A stretch of 64,000 bases of DNA from Streptomyces fildesensis (GTDB lineage: Bacteria > Actinomycetota > Actinomycetes > Streptomycetales > Streptomycetaceae), in assembly GCF_016107395.1 (NCBI RefSeq), contig NZ_JAAIKO010000035.1, positions 25,556-89,555 of the forward strand. The letters run 5' to 3'. Made by a program: the position numbers and the translations under genes. Below, in pieces: positions 1 to 8,874 of the stretch. The notes below the pieces were generated by a model, which had not been told where the DNA came from, searched no databases, and saw nothing but the letters and a program-made list of their open reading frames with translations. How positions within the stretch are numbered: position 1 is the first letter of the stretch; every line of letters begins with the position of its first letter.

Positions 1-255
1 GCCGCTCGCGGTCCGAGAGCTGATAGATGAGCGCCGCCTTCTCCGCGGACTGGCCGGCGCGGACCATCGTGTCCTTGAGCGTGGCGCCTGAGCGCGTGGA
101 CAGGGTGTGCCCCGTGTGGCGCAGAGCGTAAAAGCGGAAGTCGCCCGTGCTGATCGTGGCCCGCGCTTTTCGCGACGTCCTGCCGAAGGAAGAGCGCCGG
201 AACAGCTTGCCCTTCTCCCTCACGAAGAGAAACCCGTCGGCCCCGTCGCCCTTGT
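1..255 (-). pseudogene. Tyrosine recombinase (phage-type integrase), C-terminal fragment
   Basis: Reading leftward, the frame gives a stretch containing DGFLFVREKGK, then FRFYALRHTGHTLSTRSG, then TLKDTMVRAGQSAEKAALIYQ, and runs off the window edge. This is the box II region of Streptomyces phage and integrative-element integrases: an LRHTGHT core, AGQS in place of LGHS, and the catalytic Tyr in the LIYQ segment. Upstream of about position 255 the frame stays open to a stop near 341 but no longer resembles an integrase, and no start or box I arginine is present. The 5' part is therefore missing or scrambled. It is probably the remnant integrase of the element carrying the CRISPR-Cas locus. The part left of the window cannot be judged. 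Confidence 0.68.
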
Positions 256-901
256 TTCCACCGCGGTCGTCGACCTGGTGAAGGCAGCGTGGGACAATGC
301 ACGTAGGGCTTATGGGGGACACCCGTGTCCCCCTGGTTCAGGGATCTGCCTTTCCCACATACGTCCCCTGACGTTGCGGGGGCGGCTCCGGGAAAGTGTC
401 TTCTAGCAGGTCAGCGCCCTTGACTAGGCGCGTAGAGCAGGTGCCTTCTAAGCACCTGCCCTCTCGCTCATCGCAGGAAAGCGTCTCGCGCGACATGTAG
501 GGTGCCGGCCACCTCGGGACGGGCGTTCTGGAGATGCGCATCCTCCGGCGGCCCAATTCGCGAAGACGGGGCGCGGATCAGGCGGTCCTTCGAGCCTGCC
601 AGGTAACACGAGAAGGGCGGCTGCTACTTCGGCTTACGCTTCACAAGGCGCCCTCGGCGCCTGTGCCCCTTCAAATGCCCCTCCATGAGCCCATGGGACA
701 AGGGACTCAGCAGTACTCCAGCAGCCGGGCAAGACCGACAACTGCCACAACGGCACGAGTGCCCCCATGCCACTTCCCGGGGAGATGGCCTTGAGTACTG
801 GGGCGCTTCGACGGCTACGGGAGCTAAATCCGTGGCTGCCCTTGCACTGTCAGTGGCGTCTGCTTGAGTTCTCTCCTACCGGTACAACGACGTCGTAGGG
901 C
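256..901. other. Gene-poor stretch between integrase remnant and cas3
   Basis: About 650 bases without a convincing gene. Short open frames overlap on both strands and none has a good ribosome site or a recognisable product. It contains a 20-bp palindrome at 314-333 and a 10-bp palindrome, ACGACGTCGT, at 887-896 just ahead of cas3. It looks like decayed mobile-element DNA plus the cas3 upstream region. Confidence 0.5.
314..333. promoter_or_regulatory. 20-bp perfect palindrome, possible operator
   Basis: GGGGGACAC is followed by CC and then GTGTCCCCC, an uninterrupted inverted repeat. The two-base centre is too short for a good terminator hairpin and no T-run follows, so an operator for a dimeric regulator is more likely. 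The target gene is unclear. Confidence 0.4.
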
Positions 902-3859
902 ATGGAGAGACCCATGGTTGATTGCCGATTACTGGCCAAGTCACAGGGCTTGACGGAGGGCTACCCCGTCCTGGGTCACCTGGTGGACACGGCGGTGCTC
1001 TGCGGCACGCTATGGGATGAGATCCTGACCACGGGGCAGCGCACCCGGATTGGGGAGGCCCTGCAGGTCGAGGAGACTGCGGCCCGGGCCATCGTCATGA
1101 CTTGGGCGGGGTTGCATGACCTTGGGAAGATCATGCCGCGATTCCAGGACATGATCACGAAAGAGCGTCCTGAGCTGCGGGCCCTTTTGAAGGAGCCCCG
1201 ATACACACATGATTGGCCTCGGGAGACGTCTGAAAGAGTACGTCACGAGTTCGCGACGAGCAGGTCTGTTCCGCACCTGCTGACTGACCTCGGATACCCC
1301 GGGAAAGGCGGATACGTAGCCGGTCTCCTGGTCGCGCAGGTAGCGCAGTTACTCGGGGGCCATCACGGCAGATATCCGACCGGCATCGCCAATCCAGATC
1401 TCACCGACCCGGTCGAGAACCTGATGGAACTGGGCCGGCATGCTTGGGCGAGCGAACGGCGCGCCCATGCGGCGGCCCTGCAGGAGGTCATCGGGGCTCC
1501 TGCCGCCGCGTCCAGGGGCAAGATGCCGGTCGAACTGGCGGTTCTCGTGGCCGGCCTGGTGATCGTCGCCGACTGGATCGCAAGTCAGGAACACGTCATT
1601 GAAACCCAACAGGCCGCACTGGGTCAGGACACGAGTGCCCTGACGACACCTGCGGGCCGGTGTGCCCACGCTGACCGGATGGTTGCTGCGGCTCCCGCCT
1701 ACGCCCGGGATGCAGGTCTAGGTCGTGCGCGTTTCGCGTCTGCGGGCTTCGCTGACATGTTTCCCGAGATCACACAGCCCTACCCGCTGCAGAGCAGCGT
1801 CGCGGCAGGACTGAAGAACGCGGTGCGGGGTCCGGGTATCTTGTTGGTGACCGCCCCGACCGGCGAGGGCAAGACGGAGACCGCGCTGTACGCCGCCGCC
1901 TTGATGGGCGAGGCGGCCGGCAGCAACGGACTGTACTTCGCGCTTCCCACCCAGGCGACAGCGAACCAGATGTACGAACGCGTGCGGGAGTGGGCCCGAA
2001 GGAATCTGGTGCAGGATGCGGCGCTGACCCTCCTGCACGGCAGCGCCGATCTCTACGCGTCCTACGCCGAGCCGGGCACGGCGGAGCTGGATACGGCTGC
2101 GTCGGACCAGGAGGGCGCCGCTGAACCGCGCGTGCTTTGCGAGCACACGGAGGCAGGCGGCATCAAGGGTGACGAGCCGATCTCCGTGACTGCGGGCCGC
2201 TGGCTGCGCCGGCGGGGCAGAGGGATCCTGTCTCCACTTGCGGTGGGGACCATCGACCAGGCGCTGATGGGGGTCTTGCCCCTGCGATGGAACGCGCTGC
2301 GGCATCTCGGGCTGTCCGGCAAGACCGTGGTGATCGACGAGGCGCACGCCTACGATGCCTTCACCCATGCGTTGCTCCTGCGGCTGCTGCACTGGCTCGG
2401 CGCCCTGAAGGTTCCGGTCGTCCTGTTGTCGGCGACACTCACCGGCGACAGCGCCCGTAGCCTGCTGGCCGCGTACCTGGACGGGTCCGGTCACCGCCCC
2501 GAGACGTACCAGCTGCCTGCGCCCGACTATCCAGGGTGGCTGTACGCCGACGCACACGACGCGCGTATCACCGTGCCCGCCGAGCCCGTGCCCAGCGAGC
2601 GGGAACGGGATCTGCAGCTGGACGTGCACACCGTGGCTCATTCGTATGCGACCGCGGAACCAGTCGGCCGGCTGCCTACCCTCCTGCGCCTGGTGGAGAA
2701 CGCGACCCGTGACGGGGGCTGCGTGGCGGTCATCTGCACCACCGTTGCGGAATCGCAGCGCACCTACCAAGCCCTGCTCGCCCATTACCGGGAACGCTTC
2801 ACCGACGCCTACACGGGCTGGGACGACCGCAACTCCGCGGACGACGCCGGGGGGGTGGGCCCGCGGTTGCGCCTCCTGCACTCCCGCTTCCCGGCCTACC
2901 GGCGTGCCGAAATCACTGCCGCATCAGAGGGGTGGTTCGGCCGCAGCGGCAGGCTCGGCGTGTGCCGGCCGCAGGACGGGCGCGCTGTCATCCTCGTTGC
3001 CACTCAGGTGATCGAGCAGTCATTGGATTTCGACTTCGACCTCATCATCAGTGACCTCGCCCCAATGGCGATGCTGCTCCAACGCGCGGGCCGTGTCTGG
3101 CGGCACGCCGCGAACAACGTCCTACGGCCGGGCTGGGCAACCGCTCCACGGTTGGCCGTCCTCGCGCCCGTCGACGAGCAGGGCGCGCTCGCGGTCCCGG
3201 CCGCATGGGGAGACGTCTATTCGGAGTCCCTCCTGCGGCGCACGCTGGAAACGCTGCTCGCACAGGGCAGGGGCCCGATTCGCGTGCCCGGAGATGTCCA
3301 GGGCCTCGTGGACAGGGTGTACGACCCTGAATTCTCCTCGGCTGATCCCGAGGCCCTGCTCTGCCTGGATCTGAAGCGGATGGCGGAAGACATGGCACAC
3401 ACCGGCCTCGCGGGGCTCGTCATGATCCCTCCGCCGCGCGACGTCACCAGCCTGCACACTTTGACGGCCAGTGACGCCGACCCGGATCTGGTGGCCACCC
3501 GGCTCGGCGTGGAATCCGTACCCGTACTACCGGTCTTCGTGAACGAGCAGGGCCGTTGGCTGGACGCCGAGGCCACCACCCCTCTGCCCGAGCACGGTAC
3601 CGGAATCAATGGGCGCTTCACCCAGGCAGAGGTGCGGCGCCTCCTGGGCTTCGTCGCTCCCCTACCGCACGGAGGATGGCGTGCGGCGTGCACGCAGGCC
3701 AACGAGCCGCCGAGACCTTGGCGCGACGAACCACGGCTGGGGCGGATCGTGCTCATTCCGCTTCGCCTGGCAGAGGACGGGACGTATGAGGCGGCACGGC
3801 TGGCCGGCTACGACGTCACCTACACACACGAGTTGGGGATGGTACTGCGACGGGCGTAG
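902..3859 (+). CDS. cas3: CRISPR-associated helicase/nuclease Cas3 (type I-E)
   Basis: Cas3 is the effector recruited by Cascade. It nicks and then unwinds and degrades the displaced DNA strand. The 985-residue protein has an N-terminal HD nuclease domain (about residues 20-235) with the HD pair at 72-73 in GLHDLGK, HH at 154-155 and Asp224 in VADWIASQ. An SF2 helicase follows, with Walker A APTGEGKTE at 318-326, DEAH at 479-482, SAT at 510-512 and a C-terminal QRAGRVWRH motif VI. A second ATG at 914 (MVDCRLLAKS) has GGAG six bases upstream and may be the true start. The gene looks intact. It is separated from the Cascade operon by 400 bp, so it probably has its own promoter. Confidence 0.96.
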   Translation: MERPMVDCRLLAKSQGLTEGYPVLGHLVDTAVLCGTLWDEILTTGQRTRIGEALQVEETAARAIVMTWAGLHDLGKIMPRFQDMITKERPELRALLKEPRYTHDWPRETSERVRHEFATSRSVPHLLTDLGYPGKGGYVAGLLVAQVAQLLGGHHGRYPTGIANPDLTDPVENLMELGRHAWASERRAHAAALQEVIGAPAAASRGKMPVELAVLVAGLVIVADWIASQEHVIETQQAALGQDTSALTTPAGRCAHADRMVAAAPAYARDAGLGRARFASAGFADMFPEITQPYPLQSSVAAGLKNAVRGPGILLVTAPTGEGKTETALYAAALMGEAAGSNGLYFALPTQATANQMYERVREWARRNLVQDAALTLLHGSADLYASYAEPGTAELDTAASDQEGAAEPRVLCEHTEAGGIKGDEPISVTAGRWLRRRGRGILSPLAVGTIDQALMGVLPLRWNALRHLGLSGKTVVIDEAHAYDAFTHALLLRLLHWLGALKVPVVLLSATLTGDSARSLLAAYLDGSGHRPETYQLPAPDYPGWLYADAHDARITVPAEPVPSERERDLQLDVHTVAHSYATAEPVGRLPTLLRLVENATRDGGCVAVICTTVAESQRTYQALLAHYRERFTDAYTGWDDRNSADDAGGVGPRLRLLHSRFPAYRRAEITAASEGWFGRSGRLGVCRPQDGRAVILVATQVIEQSLDFDFDLIISDLAPMAMLLQRAGRVWRHAANNVLRPGWATAPRLAVLAPVDEQGALAVPAAWGDVYSESLLRRTLETLLAQGRGPIRVPGDVQGLVDRVYDPEFSSADPEALLCLDLKRMAEDMAHTGLAGLVMIPPPRDVTSLHTLTASDADPDLVATRLGVESVPVLPVFVNEQGRWLDAEATTPLPEHGTGINGRFTQAEVRRLLGFVAPLPHGGWRAACTQANEPPRPWRDEPRLGRIVLIPLRLAEDGTYEAARLAGYDVTYTHELGMVLRRA

Positions 3860-3927
3860 GGGGTGTGCGGCGCCCGAGAACGTGCTTCTACCGCAGTACT
3901 GAAGTAACGGTCACTATTGTCAACGCG

Positions 3928-3957
3928 CTGACAGCCGTGGCCACTTGTGGTTACGCT
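3928..3957 (+). promoter_or_regulatory. Candidate promoter of the Cascade operon
   Basis: CTGACA (3928-3933) and TACGCT (3952-3957) are separated by 18 bp and match the -35 TTGACA and -10 TANNNT pattern of the housekeeping sigma. This would give a 5' leader of about 300 bases before cse1. It is a pattern match only. Confidence 0.4.
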
Positions 3958-4091
3958 GAAGTTACCGCGGGTGAACGAGGCGGTCGTGCTGGCACCCAGT
4001 CAGCCCGGCCCCTCCCACCGGCCGGACCCACGGACGAGAGGGTCCTTCCCCCTTCGTCGGGGCCACCCAACTCACGCGTTTTGCTGCCGCA

Positions 4092-4120
4092 GGACGCAAC
4101 CCCCGCCCGCGCGGGAACTG
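4092..4120 (-). repeat. Solitary degenerate CRISPR repeat, antisense to the cas operon leader
   Basis: Read on the minus strand from 4117, the sequence is TTCCCGCGCG, then G, then GCGGGGGT. The array repeat has TTCCCGCGCG, then A, then GCGGGGGT, so 18 of 19 consecutive positions agree and the hairpin stem is kept. The last bases (TTGCGTCC against TGGTCC) match if two bases are inserted. It lies alone 6.9 kb before the array, on the opposite strand. Such solo repeats can be remnants of an older array or can give a crRNA-like regulatory RNA. Confidence 0.6.
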
Positions 4121-4259
4121 ACGCGAGTTCTCACGCATCGCTGAACTCACGATCACTCGGGCCACCTCCACTCAGGTGGAGAGATGTCACGGCCACGCTC
4201 TCAGCGTACGACTACCCACCCGGTCTGCCTTCCACCAGGATCTGAGGTACTCAGCTCCC

Positions 4260-5909
4260 ATGCCCGACCCGGCGCACCAGCACCCACCGACAGACTTCTA
4301 CGACCTCTGTACTCGACCTTGGATACCCGTCTCCACCGGCGATCGAACCAGCTGCGTAGGGCTGTGCGAATTCTTTCTCCGCGCCCATGAGTTCAGCGGG
4401 CTAGCAGTCGCCCTGCCCCCCGCCGCCTCCGGCCTTCATCGCATCCTGTGCGCGATGGCGGCCCGGATCACCGGCCTGGACACCGCAGCTGGCGGCGACG
4501 ATTGGCAGGGGCGGCGGTTCGAACTCCTTGACAGCGGCGTCGGCTTCGACCCCGAGCAGGTACGGGCATACTTCCGCGAGCATGCCGACGGCCTGCGCCT
4601 GCACGACCCGGTACGTCCATTCCTGCAGGACCCGCGGTTGGTCGAGGAGTGCCCGTCCTCGTCCGGGGTGAACAAGTTGGTTCTGGCCCGGCCCGCGGGG
4701 AACAACCTGGTGTTCTTCGGCCACTTCATGGACAGCGAGCAGGTGCCTCTGCCGTCGCAGGAAGCCGTGCTGCATCTGATCGCACAGTTGTACTACGGGC
4801 CCTCGGGCCAATGCACGCCTCGCGTCGTGGGCGGTGAACGGTCCGGAAACACCATGGCCGGCCCGCTGCGCCGGGTCCTGTCGACCCACCCGGTCGGACC
4901 CACCTTGTTCGACACCTTGCTCATGGGCATCCCGGAACCGGCTGCCTGGCCGTCGCCGCACCAGGATTCCCTGCCGGACGGCTGCCCCTGGGAGCGCGCC
5001 ACGCTGCCCAATCCACGTGATCTGCCCACGGCGGCCGGCGGCCCGCTGTCCCTGCTGACCGAGCAGTCCCAGCATGCCGTCCTGTTGCAGCCCGGCCCGT
5101 CGGGGGACGAGGTCATCGACGCCACCATCACCTGGGCTCTGCGGGTCAACCGCCCGCCCGCACCAGACCCCTACCTGATCTGGGACACCCTCAAAGACGG
5201 CACACCGCGCCCTCGAGATGCCCGGGCGGAGCGCGCCTTGTGGCGTGATCTCGATGCTCTGGTGCTCATGCGGAGGGCGGATGGTGGACGCAGACCGCTC
5301 ATCTTGAACGGGCTCAGCGGCTTCCTGCCGGATCGGGTCGCCGACCAACTGCGCGTGGCCGCTTACGGGTTCGATCAGGACGGACAAACCCGTGACCGCA
5401 CGTACTTCAGCGCGATCACCCCACCGCTGTTCGCCCTCCTGACCTCCTCCGGCCCCGGGCACGACAACGCCCTGGCTCTGGGCGTGAAGGAGGGACGTGA
5501 GGCCGCCGAGAAAGCGGCCTGGCACCTCGCGACCGCGCTCCGCAGCGTGTGGCGGTCCTATACGACACCTTTCACCGACGAGGTCCGATCCGGTGGCGCG
5601 GGTTCACAGGCCGGCGCCGACGGCGGTGGAAGTAAGAAGTCGAAGCATCCGGGCCCCTGGCCGGAAGCAGCACTGGCCGCGTACTGGCCTGCCGCCGAGG
5701 AACGATTCTGGAACCTGCTGCACGCGGGCGACTTCAGTGCCTCACTCCGTGTGTTCGGTGCCCTGGCCCTGGAGATCTACGACGGGACGACCGCGCAGGT
5801 CGCCGCCAGCCCCCGCGGCGCCAGAGCCCGGGAAACCGCACGCGGTCTCGTGCGCACCCTGGTGCACAAGCCACGCGACCCGTCGGCCCCGACCGACCGG
5901 CCCCATTAG
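4260..5909 (+). CDS. casA: Cascade large subunit Cse1/CasA (Cas8e)
   Basis: Cas8e reads the PAM and starts R-loop formation in the type I-E Cascade complex. The N-terminus, FYDLCTRPWIPV followed by a GLCEFFLRAHEF segment, is typical of the family, as is the 549-residue length. An in-frame upstream ATG exists at 4176, but the residues it would add are unlike the family and GAGG at 4244-4247 supports the ATG at 4260. A Gly/Ser-rich linker near residue 450 precedes the C-terminal helical bundle. It is the first gene of the cse1-to-cas2 operon and ends 62 bp before cse2. Confidence 0.92.
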   Translation: MPDPAHQHPPTDFYDLCTRPWIPVSTGDRTSCVGLCEFFLRAHEFSGLAVALPPAASGLHRILCAMAARITGLDTAAGGDDWQGRRFELLDSGVGFDPEQVRAYFREHADGLRLHDPVRPFLQDPRLVEECPSSSGVNKLVLARPAGNNLVFFGHFMDSEQVPLPSQEAVLHLIAQLYYGPSGQCTPRVVGGERSGNTMAGPLRRVLSTHPVGPTLFDTLLMGIPEPAAWPSPHQDSLPDGCPWERATLPNPRDLPTAAGGPLSLLTEQSQHAVLLQPGPSGDEVIDATITWALRVNRPPAPDPYLIWDTLKDGTPRPRDARAERALWRDLDALVLMRRADGGRRPLILNGLSGFLPDRVADQLRVAAYGFDQDGQTRDRTYFSAITPPLFALLTSSGPGHDNALALGVKEGREAAEKAAWHLATALRSVWRSYTTPFTDEVRSGGAGSQAGADGGGSKKSKHPGPWPEAALAAYWPAAEERFWNLLHAGDFSASLRVFGALALEIYDGTTAQVAASPRGARARETARGLVRTLVHKPRDPSAPTDRPH

Positions 5910-5971
5910 CAGCGCCCGGCTCGGAGCGCTGTCCGGCGAAAACCCACCCGTGCCCATAGGAAGGAACAGCC

Positions 5972-6682
5972 ATGGCCGTTCCAGCACCACCGCCGACCGC
6001 GGATCCCCAGCCGCCGCTGGCCGGCGACCCGAGACCGCCTGCGGGAAGCTCCCGAATGGCGAAGTGCGACGCTTTCGCCGAGGCTGTCGAGGACGCCTGC
6101 GCAGCACCCGGTACACGGCAGGCTCTGCGGCGCGCCTTGGGCAAGCCGCCGGAGGAGGTGCCTGCGCGCACGCATGCGGCCCTCATGCGTCCCGGGCTCC
6201 TGCCCTACGGGGTGCGCGGAGCAGATCGTCGCGCCTACTACACCGTGGCCGCGCTCATCGCCGCCCGCCCCCGAGCCGAACGGGCCACCGCATCGGAACC
6301 CGATGACGAAACACGCCCATCAACTGCGGAAGAGCCGTCGACGCGGGGCACGCAGAACGTCTCAGCCGCCGATCCGCCGGCCAGCAGCCACCGGGAGAAC
6401 CTGGGGCAAACCCTCGGTCGTGCGGTAGCCCGTGAGGGGCAGGCCATCAAGGCGAACGGTGCGGAGTCCCGGCTCCATCTCATGGTCCGGCAGGACAGCG
6501 ACGGACTGCACCGCATCCTCCCGGGCCTGCTGCGCCTGCTCGGATCCGCCGCGGTGCCTGTCGACTACGGCCGACTGCTCAACGACCTGCTGCGCTGGGA
6601 CCGCTGGCAGGAGGACGTCGTCGTCGAATGGCTGGAGAGCTACTACCGCACCGTCCTGCGGGCCAACCGACCCAAGGCCTGA
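5972..6682 (+). CDS. casB: Cascade small subunit Cse2/CasB
   Basis: Cse2 forms the dimeric belly of Cascade and stabilises the displaced strand. The 236-residue protein has the family's basic helical character, with GADRRAYYTVAALIAARP in the middle and a C-terminal RLLNDLLRWDRWQEDVVVEWLESYY segment. A Pro/Ala-rich N-terminal tail of about 25 residues is longer than in E. coli. GGAAGG ten bases upstream supports the ATG. The call rests on sequence flavour and position between cse1 and cas7e. Confidence 0.87.
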   Translation: MAVPAPPPTADPQPPLAGDPRPPAGSSRMAKCDAFAEAVEDACAAPGTRQALRRALGKPPEEVPARTHAALMRPGLLPYGVRGADRRAYYTVAALIAARPRAERATASEPDDETRPSTAEEPSTRGTQNVSAADPPASSHRENLGQTLGRAVAREGQAIKANGAESRLHLMVRQDSDGLHRILPGLLRLLGSAAVPVDYGRLLNDLLRWDRWQEDVVVEWLESYYRTVLRANRPKA

Positions 6683-6838
6683 CCATCGCCCCCCGCTACG
6701 CCCGGCTGCCACCCGGCCGCCGGTAGGCATCCGGGACAGCCGCCTGCTGAAGACGCCATCGTCCAGCCGCTACTGCCACCCGACTGATGAACCACTGCCC
6801 CCTGCCCTCTTGATCCCCGCCACGAACGGAAGATTCCT

Positions 6839-8020
6839 GTGCCTGAGCCGACCACCACGAACGCTGCCGAGCAGCGTGCCGCCCGCTTTTTGGACCTGCA
6901 CGTGTTGCAGACCCTGCCCTTCAGCAACGTGAACCGCGATGATCTCGGGTCTCCGAAGACCGTCACCTACGGCGGAACGACCCGCACCCGCGTATCCAGC
7001 CAGGCATGGAAGCGGCCCACCCGACTGGCCGCGGAGGCACGTATCGGGGAGCGGGCCCTGCGCACCCGGCGGCTGCCGCAGCAGGTCGCGCACCTGCTGC
7101 GCGAGAAAGGCTGGCCCGCCGATCTCGCAGAGTTGGCCGGCGCGCAGGTGATCCGTTCCGCCGACACCAAGCTCGCCCTGGACGACGGAGACCGCACCAC
7201 CGCATCCCTGCTCTTCCTTCCCGATTCCGCCGCCGGGGTCCTGGCCGCTCTGGCCGAGGAACACCGCGACGCGCTGGAGGACGCGCTGGGGAACAAGGCC
7301 GCGCAGAAGAAGCTGCTGCTTCCCAAGGACCCGGTGCACGAGGTATTGCGCTCACGCAACGGCTCCATCGCCCTATTCGGGCGGATGCTCGCCGAGATCC
7401 CCGGGGCCGGCGTCGACGGAGCAGTGCAGGTGGCACACGCGTTCACCACGCACAGCACGTCCGTGCAGGCGGACTTCTTCACCGCGGTGGACGACGCCGA
7501 TCAGTGGGCGGCCGATGCCGGCAGCGGGCACATGAACTCCGGCGAGTACAGCAGTGGCGTGTTCTACCGCTACGCGACCCTCGACCTGGACGACCTGGCC
7601 CGCAACATCCCCGATCCAGTCAGCGCCCGTATCCTCGCCGAAGCCTTCGCCACTGCCTTCCTCCACAGCATCCCCTCGGCGAAGAAGACATCCACCGCAC
7701 CGCACACCGTGCCCGACCTCGTCCACCTCGCGGTACGCACCGACCGGCCCGTCTCCTTCGCCGCCGCCTTCGAAGAGCCCGTCCGCGCCCAAGGCGCCGG
7801 CTGGGCCGAACCGTCCCGAGCAGCCCTCAGCCAGTACGCCGCCCGCGTCACCCAACTGCTGGGCGACGACGGCATCCTGTATAGCGCTCACGCGGGAACC
7901 ATGGACAAGCCCTTGGACGGCTTGGGCGAGCGGACCGCCTCGTACACCGGCCTGGTCGCCGACGCCCTCACTTCGGCCTACCCCGGCCTCGCGCCTGCGG
8001 TCGGGCAGGACGAGTCGTGA
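6839..8020 (+). CDS. cas7e: Cascade backbone subunit Cas7e (Cse4/CasC)
   Basis: Six copies of Cas7e form the crRNA-binding backbone of Cascade. The N-terminus FLDLHVLQTLPFSNVNRDD, followed by GSPKTVTYGG and RVSSQAWKR, is diagnostic. The length of 393 residues is normal. The start is a GTG with GGAAG upstream. A 156-bp gap separates it from cse2, larger than elsewhere in the operon, so an internal promoter or processing site is possible. It overlaps cas5e by four bases, which indicates translational coupling. Confidence 0.94.
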   Translation: MPEPTTTNAAEQRAARFLDLHVLQTLPFSNVNRDDLGSPKTVTYGGTTRTRVSSQAWKRPTRLAAEARIGERALRTRRLPQQVAHLLREKGWPADLAELAGAQVIRSADTKLALDDGDRTTASLLFLPDSAAGVLAALAEEHRDALEDALGNKAAQKKLLLPKDPVHEVLRSRNGSIALFGRMLAEIPGAGVDGAVQVAHAFTTHSTSVQADFFTAVDDADQWAADAGSGHMNSGEYSSGVFYRYATLDLDDLARNIPDPVSARILAEAFATAFLHSIPSAKKTSTAPHTVPDLVHLAVRTDRPVSFAAAFEEPVRAQGAGWAEPSRAALSQYAARVTQLLGDDGILYSAHAGTMDKPLDGLGERTASYTGLVADALTSAYPGLAPAVGQDES

Positions 8021-8874
8021 GCAACGGCTTCCTCCTGCAACTCAGCAGCCCCCTTCAGTCCTGGGGCGAGCACAGCGCGTTCACCGACCGGGACACCACG
8101 GCCTACCCCACACGCTCAGGGCTGATCGGCATGCTCGCCTCCGCCCAAGGCATCTCCCGCGCCCAGGCCGTCGAAGGCCCGCCCGACTCGCCCCCGACCG
8201 CATTCGCGTCGCTGCGCGCACTGCACTTCACCATCCGGGTGGACCGGCCGGGAACACGCCTACGCGACTATCACACAGTGGGCGGCGGATATCCGGCCTC
8301 GCGCACCTTGCCCACCGCCAAAGGCGGCCGGCGCAAAGTCGAGGCCGCCACACTCGTCACCCACCGCCACTACCTCGCCGACGCCTTCTTCACCGTCGCC
8401 GTCACCGCCGGACCAACAGCGCCCGAAAACCTGCTGACAACCTGCACAAACGCCCTGCGCCACCCCCACTGGCCCCTGCACCTGGGCCGCCGCTCCTGCC
8501 CACCGGGCCCCTCCCTGCTACTGCGAGCCGACTGCACGGACCCCGTCGCCGAACTGAGCAACGTGCCTCTCGCACGCAAGCCCCCACCAGGGACCCCACC
8601 GTCCGGTGACACCTCGGTCACCTTCGTCTCCGACGCCCCCTTCCCCGCGGACGACACCTGGGGACCCACCTCATCCGCGATCACCACCACCCTCAACGAC
8701 GAACCCGTCCGCCTGACCGCCCGCGACCGCATCCACCACACCCGCACTCTCTACACCGGCCACCGCATGCTGCCCGCACACCTGTGCAACGGGTACGGCG
8801 CCGACTACCTCGACGCACTCCACAACTACCTCCACCCCGCCGCACCCGACGCACCGGATGGGACGCGCCCATGA
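8017..8874 (+). CDS. cas5e: Cascade subunit Cas5e (CasD)
   Basis: Cas5e caps the 5' handle of the crRNA. The protein opens with FLLQLSSPLQSWGEHSAFTDRDTTAYPTRSGLIGMLA, the RAMP-type start typical of Cas5e, and has a Gly-rich loop in the middle. The length is 285 residues. The GTG start overlaps the cas7e stop and its own stop overlaps the cas6e start, so three genes are coupled. Confidence 0.93.
   Translation: MSNGFLLQLSSPLQSWGEHSAFTDRDTTAYPTRSGLIGMLASAQGISRAQAVEGPPDSPPTAFASLRALHFTIRVDRPGTRLRDYHTVGGGYPASRTLPTAKGGRRKVEAATLVTHRHYLADAFFTVAVTAGPTAPENLLTTCTNALRHPHWPLHLGRRSCPPGPSLLLRADCTDPVAELSNVPLARKPPPGTPPSGDTSVTFVSDAPFPADDTWGPTSSAITTTLNDEPVRLTARDRIHHTRTLYTGHRMLPAHLCNGYGADYLDALHNYLHPAAPDAPDGTRP

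Larger units (their letters stand above)
3860..4259. other. 400-bp intergenic region between cas3 and cse1
   Basis: No gene is visible. The stretch holds a promoter-like pair at 3928-3957, a minus-strand copy of most of a CRISPR repeat at 4092-4120, a second weaker GC hairpin at 4040-4068, a GAGTTC/GAACTC inverted repeat around 4125-4148 and a CTCCAC-TCAG-GTGGAG hairpin near 4172-4187. It is the likely control region of the Cascade operon. Confidence 0.6.

Noticed and set aside
541..600. Sequence resembling a tRNA T-arm (GGTCCTTCGAGCC)
   Set aside because: The rest of a cloverleaf cannot be built around it, so no tRNA is called.
107..867. Several 60-100-codon frames at the left edge
   Set aside because: No ribosome sites and no sensible products; they overlap the integrase remnant or each other.
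1718..2881. 387-codon open frame opposite cas3
   Set aside because: A shadow frame caused by high GC in the third codon position; no recognisable domain, and cas3 is certain.
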